NCBI GenBank assembly: GCA_034439615.1
Contig: JAWXAT010000015.1
Span: forward strand, 1-36,372
Length of the DNA: 36,372 nt
Direction: 5' to 3'
Source of the DNA: Oligoflexia bacterium
GTDB lineage: Bacteria; Bdellovibrionota; Bdellovibrionia; JABDDW01
Within the stretch, counting starts at the first letter, position 1. Every line of letters starts with the position of its first letter. Below are positions 33,378-36,372 of this stretch, one piece after another. The position numbers and the translations under genes are program-made. The notes under the pieces are model-generated. The model made no database searches. It saw nothing but the letters and a program-made list of their open reading frames with translations, and had not been told where the DNA came from.

Positions 33378-35921
33378 TTAAAGCTTTCTACATAGATCTG
33401 AAACTTGGATAATACCAAGGTTTGAGCTACTTGACTTAAGTGCATGGGCCTCTGCAGCCAATGCTTCTGCATTATTTGTTAAAACAGCTTTTCTGATTTT
33501 TTTCAAATAAGGTGGAGCTGTTTCAAAGTACAACTGAGTAAGTTCATGAATCATATTCGGTGCACCTGGGCGCTGGAATTTTTCTAATCTCTTTAAGATA
33601 TTCCAGTCAATTATAACGGGAGCAGAGTTTTGGGTTACTTGTGCTGGTTGTTCAGTTTCAATCGGTGATGCAGTGTTAACAACTGTTTTATTTGAACTAT
33701 GTCTGAGCCATTTTTCTATTGTTAAAGCAAGTCGTTCAAATTCAATTGGCTTAGTAATGTAATCATCCATTCCAGCTTCGTAACATTTTTTTCGATCGCC
33801 ACTTGTGACATCGGCAGTCACTGCTACGATGGGAACATGTCTTGCCGTTCCAAACTCATCTTTTCTAATTTTTCGAGTTGCTTCATAGCCATCCATTCCT
33901 GGCATCTGGCAATCCATCAAAATTAGATTATAGTTTTTCTCTGAAATCGCCTTAAGAGCTTCAAAACCATTCCCAACAGCCTCTGCTTTAAGCCCAATTT
34001 GTTCGATCATTTCAAGAACAACTCTTTGATTAACAAGATTATCTTCAACGACCAAAAGATTCATTGTAGCTTTTTCGCGATCAGTGAGACTCTGAGCAAC
34101 AGGTTGAGATTCAATGACAGGTTTATTGCCATTTTCTAATTGCATCGTAAACCAAAAGACCGAGCCTTTGGTTTCTTCACTTTGAACACCAATTTCACCG
34201 TGCATCATTTCTACGAGTCTTTTACAAATTGCTAATCCAAGCCCCGTACCACCAAATTTACGAGTTGTTGATGTATCTGCCTGAGTAAAGGGTTGGAAGA
34301 GTCTATTTTGTGCATCGATAGAGAGACCAATGCCTGAGTCATGGACTTCAATTCTTAATTCAACGTTATTATTAATTTGTTGCTGACGTGTTACGAGGAG
34401 AGACACTTCACCTTGGCGGGTGAATTTCACGGCGTTTCCAAGAAGATTTACAAGAATTTGCCTAATTTTACCAGGGTCACCTCTTAAATACGGTGGTACT
34501 TCGGGTGAGATATCAATGCGTATTCCGATGCCTTTTGTTTTTGCGCTATGATTTAGCATTTTTTCTGTGTCACTGATGACACTTCGAAGATCAAAATCAA
34601 TAGTTTCAAATACCATTTTTCGAGATTCAATTTTTGAAAAATCTAGGATGTCATTGATTAACGTTAATAGAGCTTCTGCAGACACTCGAATAGTTTCAGC
34701 ATACTGTTTTTGTTTAGGATTAAGTTCTGTGGAGCTCAAAAGACCGGCCATTCCGATAACACCATTCATCGGTGTGCGAATTTCATGACTCATATTTGCT
34801 AAAAACTCAGATTTAGCTAGGGAAGCTTCCAGCGCCACTTTTTTAGCATTGATTAACTCTTGTTGTTCACGTTTTTCATTAGAGATATTTTTAATAAAGC
34901 AGTAGTGACCACCAAATTGATGATTATCATCGTGTGTGAGGATCATTGTCATGCGTAGATAGCATTGTGTCCCATCTTTTTTCTGAGCAACGATTTCAAT
35001 TTCTTGTTTGCCATTTATGATTATCCCTTGATGCGCAGATGCCACTTTTTTCTGATCAGCAGGAACAATATGGGTGAGCCAATTTTTACGTTCTAATTCT
35101 TCAGTATTGTAACCCAACATTTTTGCATATGTTTTATTGACGTTAAAGTAATTACCCCTTGCATCGACCCGTGCAATACCCTCAACGGCGTGCTCAAGGG
35201 CTGTGCTCATTTTGCGTAATTCATTTTCAGCACGTTTTCGCTCTTCAATACTGCGAGTAACGACAAGTCTTGATGCAACGAGAAACGTAAAGGCTAAAAA
35301 ACAAGCAAGTACAATTGTATTATGCGACCTGCTTGCAGCACTTTCAGCGTCAAGAACATGCTCTTCGAGCATACTTCGTTCTTGTGTTTCAATCTGTGTA
35401 GTGACTTTGCGGATGTCTTCCATGATGTATGCACCTTGAGTGATTAATGGCTCAAGACGTTCTTTTGTATAGGATTTACTTTGTCTGAGACTCACGATGC
35501 CATCTAATTGACTGAGTTTTTCTTTGATAAGTGAGTTGAGTTTTGAAATTAATTTTTGTTGTTCTTCGCTTTCTGATTCTGCAAAAAGTTCAGAGAGATT
35601 TTTAAGATGTACATCCATATTTTTAATTTTACTTGAATACTGTTCCAAAAACGCAGGGTCTTCTGCTAGCAGATAACTATTCATTCCACTTTCAGCTTCT
35701 TGGAGTTGTGACATTGTGGCTTTAAGTTCGAGGAGTACTTGATTTGTTTGTGCTGTTTGCCGAGCATGTTCTGTCAGTTTGACTTTTCCCTTATGCGAAA
35801 AAACAGTAACTGAAAGTAGAATTGCTATAACGAGGCCCAGCCCGATATCAGATTTTCTAAAAATCGAAACCAGATCTTGAAGTTGTAAGTTGTTAGTATT
35901 TTTTGGAGTCTGGTTTCTCAT
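33378..35921 (-). CDS. hybrid histidine kinase, HPt domain cut by in-frame stop
   Basis: The 847 residues contain a membrane span (about 27-43), a periplasmic CHASE3-like sensor ([20 protein letters not shown]), a second span (about 200-218), a PAS domain, HisKA with H379 in [14 protein letters not shown], an HATPase domain ([25 protein letters not shown]), a receiver with D670 in [13 protein letters not shown] and an HPt domain with H826 in [13 protein letters not shown]. The TAA at 33378-33380 ends the protein right after LCRKL. The same frame then stays open for 42 codons to a TGA at 33249-33251, and these complete a normal HPt end. So the gene carries a nonsense mutation, a recoded stop or a sequencing error. 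No Shine-Dalgarno sequence precedes the ATG; a sigma-28-like element lies just upstream. Confidence 0.9.
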   Translation of the reverse strand: MRNQTPKNTNNLQLQDLVSIFRKSDIGLGLVIAILLSVTVFSHKGKVKLTEHARQTAQTNQVLLELKATMSQLQEAESGMNSYLLAEDPAFLEQYSSKIKNMDVHLKNLSELFAESESEEQQKLISKLNSLIKEKLSQLDGIVSLRQSKSYTKERLEPLITQGAYIMEDIRKVTTQIETQERSMLEEHVLDAESAASRSHNTIVLACFLAFTFLVASRLVVTRSIEERKRAENELRKMSTALEHAVEGIARVDARGNYFNVNKTYAKMLGYNTEELERKNWLTHIVPADQKKVASAHQGIIINGKQEIEIVAQKKDGTQCYLRMTMILTHDDNHQFGGHYCFIKNISNEKREQQELINAKKVALEASLAKSEFLANMSHEIRTPMNGVIGMAGLLSSTELNPKQKQYAETIRVSAEALLTLINDILDFSKIESRKMVFETIDFDLRSVISDTEKMLNHSAKTKGIGIRIDISPEVPPYLRGDPGKIRQILVNLLGNAVKFTRQGEVSLLVTRQQQINNNVELRIEVHDSGIGLSIDAQNRLFQPFTQADTSTTRKFGGTGLGLAICKRLVEMMHGEIGVQSEETKGSVFWFTMQLENGNKPVIESQPVAQSLTDREKATMNLLVVEDNLVNQRVVLEMIEQIGLKAEAVGNGFEALKAISEKNYNLILMDCQMPGMDGYEATRKIRKDEFGTARHVPIVAVTADVTSGDRKKCYEAGMDDYITKPIEFERLALTIEKWLRHSSNKTVVNTASPIETEQPAQVTQNSAPVIIDWNILKRLEKFQRPGAPNMIHELTQLYFETAPPYLKKIRKAVLTNNAEALAAEAHALKSSSSNLGIIQVSDLCRKL

Positions 35922-35928
35922 GTATCAC

Positions 35929-35956
35929 TTATCGGTTTTAGACTCGCAAAACTGAA
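35929..35956 (-). promoter_or_regulatory. sigma-28-like promoter of the hybrid kinase
   Basis: On the minus strand TTCAGTTT (35956-35949), 12 bases, then ACCGATAA (35936-35929). The -10 box is 7/8 and the -35 box 6/8 of the FliA consensus, with spacing one base longer than ideal. Transcription would start at about the ATG at 35921, so the message would be leaderless. It is weaker evidence than the two sites in the lipoprotein block. Confidence 0.45.
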
Positions 35957-36041
35957 TAAAAGGCTTGCTTGCTAAATGTCTATATTGCGCGCAGAGTCAT
36001 TTCGTGAACAGGCATCTAATTTGCAATCACTTTGCTGAGTT

Positions 36042-36372
36042 ATGGTTTTTAATGAAGGTTATAATTGTTGGAGAATAGAAAAAGCTTCTAAAGCGTCAGT
36101 GATTATTGACGCTGAAAGTTATTTTGAAGCATTTGTACTTGCAGCTGAAAATGCAACCCAATCTATTTTTATATTAGGTTGGGATCTAGATACGCGTATC
36201 AAGCTTAGACCTTCATTTAATTTTCCAACTTTAGGTGATTTTTTAAAGTCACTTGTACGTAAAAATTCTAATCTCAATATTCATATTTTAATTTGGGATT
36301 TCACATTTATTTATTACTCAGAAAGACAATCACCTACGCAATTTAAAAAAGATTTGAGTGGTGAACCTCAGA
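36042..36372 (+). CDS. phospholipase D-like protein, 5' part
   Basis: The open frame starts at ATG 36042 and runs off the window (110 codons seen). It begins MVFNEGYNCWRIEKASKASV, with ESYFEAFVLAAENATQSI, ILGWDLDTRIKL, GDFLKSLV and IHILIWDFTF. This matches the first part of PLD-superfamily proteins of the cardiolipin synthase/phospholipase D1-2-like type, in which the HKD motifs come later and lie outside the window. It is divergent from the hybrid kinase. Function beyond phosphodiesterase or phosphatidyl transfer cannot be stated. Confidence 0.75.
   Translation, partial: MVFNEGYNCWRIEKASKASVIIDAESYFEAFVLAAENATQSIFILGWDLDTRIKLRPSFNFPTLGDFLKSLVRKNSNLNIHILIWDFTFIYYSERQSPTQFKKDLSGEPQ

Overview
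The window is AT-rich, gene-dense bacterial DNA with Gram-negative features: signal peptides, lipoproteins and outer-membrane beta-barrels. Several traits point to Bdellovibrionota (Bdellovibrio and relatives). These are lipoprotein signals ending in an aromatic-x-Asn-Cys pattern, an HNH nuclease of a type I associate with that group, and the mix of housekeeping genes. The assignment rests on recognition, not on a database search.

Layout. 1-1530: a 15-bp tandem array at the left edge, an HNH-endonuclease gene, and a 31-bp tandem array that starts at that gene's stop codon; this looks like a mobile or variable island. 1580-9602: a NifU-type Fe-S scaffold, a BFD-like ferredoxin, a DHH phosphoesterase, a TlpA-like thioredoxin, greA, a truncated globin, a small secreted protein, an SRPBCC protein, proB-proA and an ABC-F ATPase. 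9603-10091: an intergenic region with a 58-residue membrane protein. 10092-13405: class I fructose-bisphosphate aldolase, lysS and a double-rhodanese protein. 13424-16654: a beta-barrel protein, a crotonase, a threonine aldolase and a peroxiredoxin.

16861-27909 is the most interesting part: five large exported proteins in two overlapping gene sets. Three share a C-terminal domain I do not recognise and calcium-binding thrombospondin-3-like repeats; two of these also carry a von Willebrand A domain with an intact metal site. A fourth is an 1128-residue Asp-box/fibronectin-III protein with a C-terminal sorting-like tail. The fifth has three cupredoxin-like repeats that have lost copper ligands. 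Both sets are preceded by near-consensus sigma-28 (FliA) promoters, which suggests a surface adhesion or motility-associated complex made together with the flagellar regulon.

28153-36372: a small secreted protein, a UvrD/Rep helicase, a beta-barrel protein, an OprP-like porin, and a hybrid histidine kinase with a REC-PilZ response regulator. The kinase gene has an in-frame TAA that cuts its HPt domain short while the frame stays open to a natural end. The kinase promoter region also holds a sigma-28-like -10 element. The window ends inside a phospholipase D-like gene.
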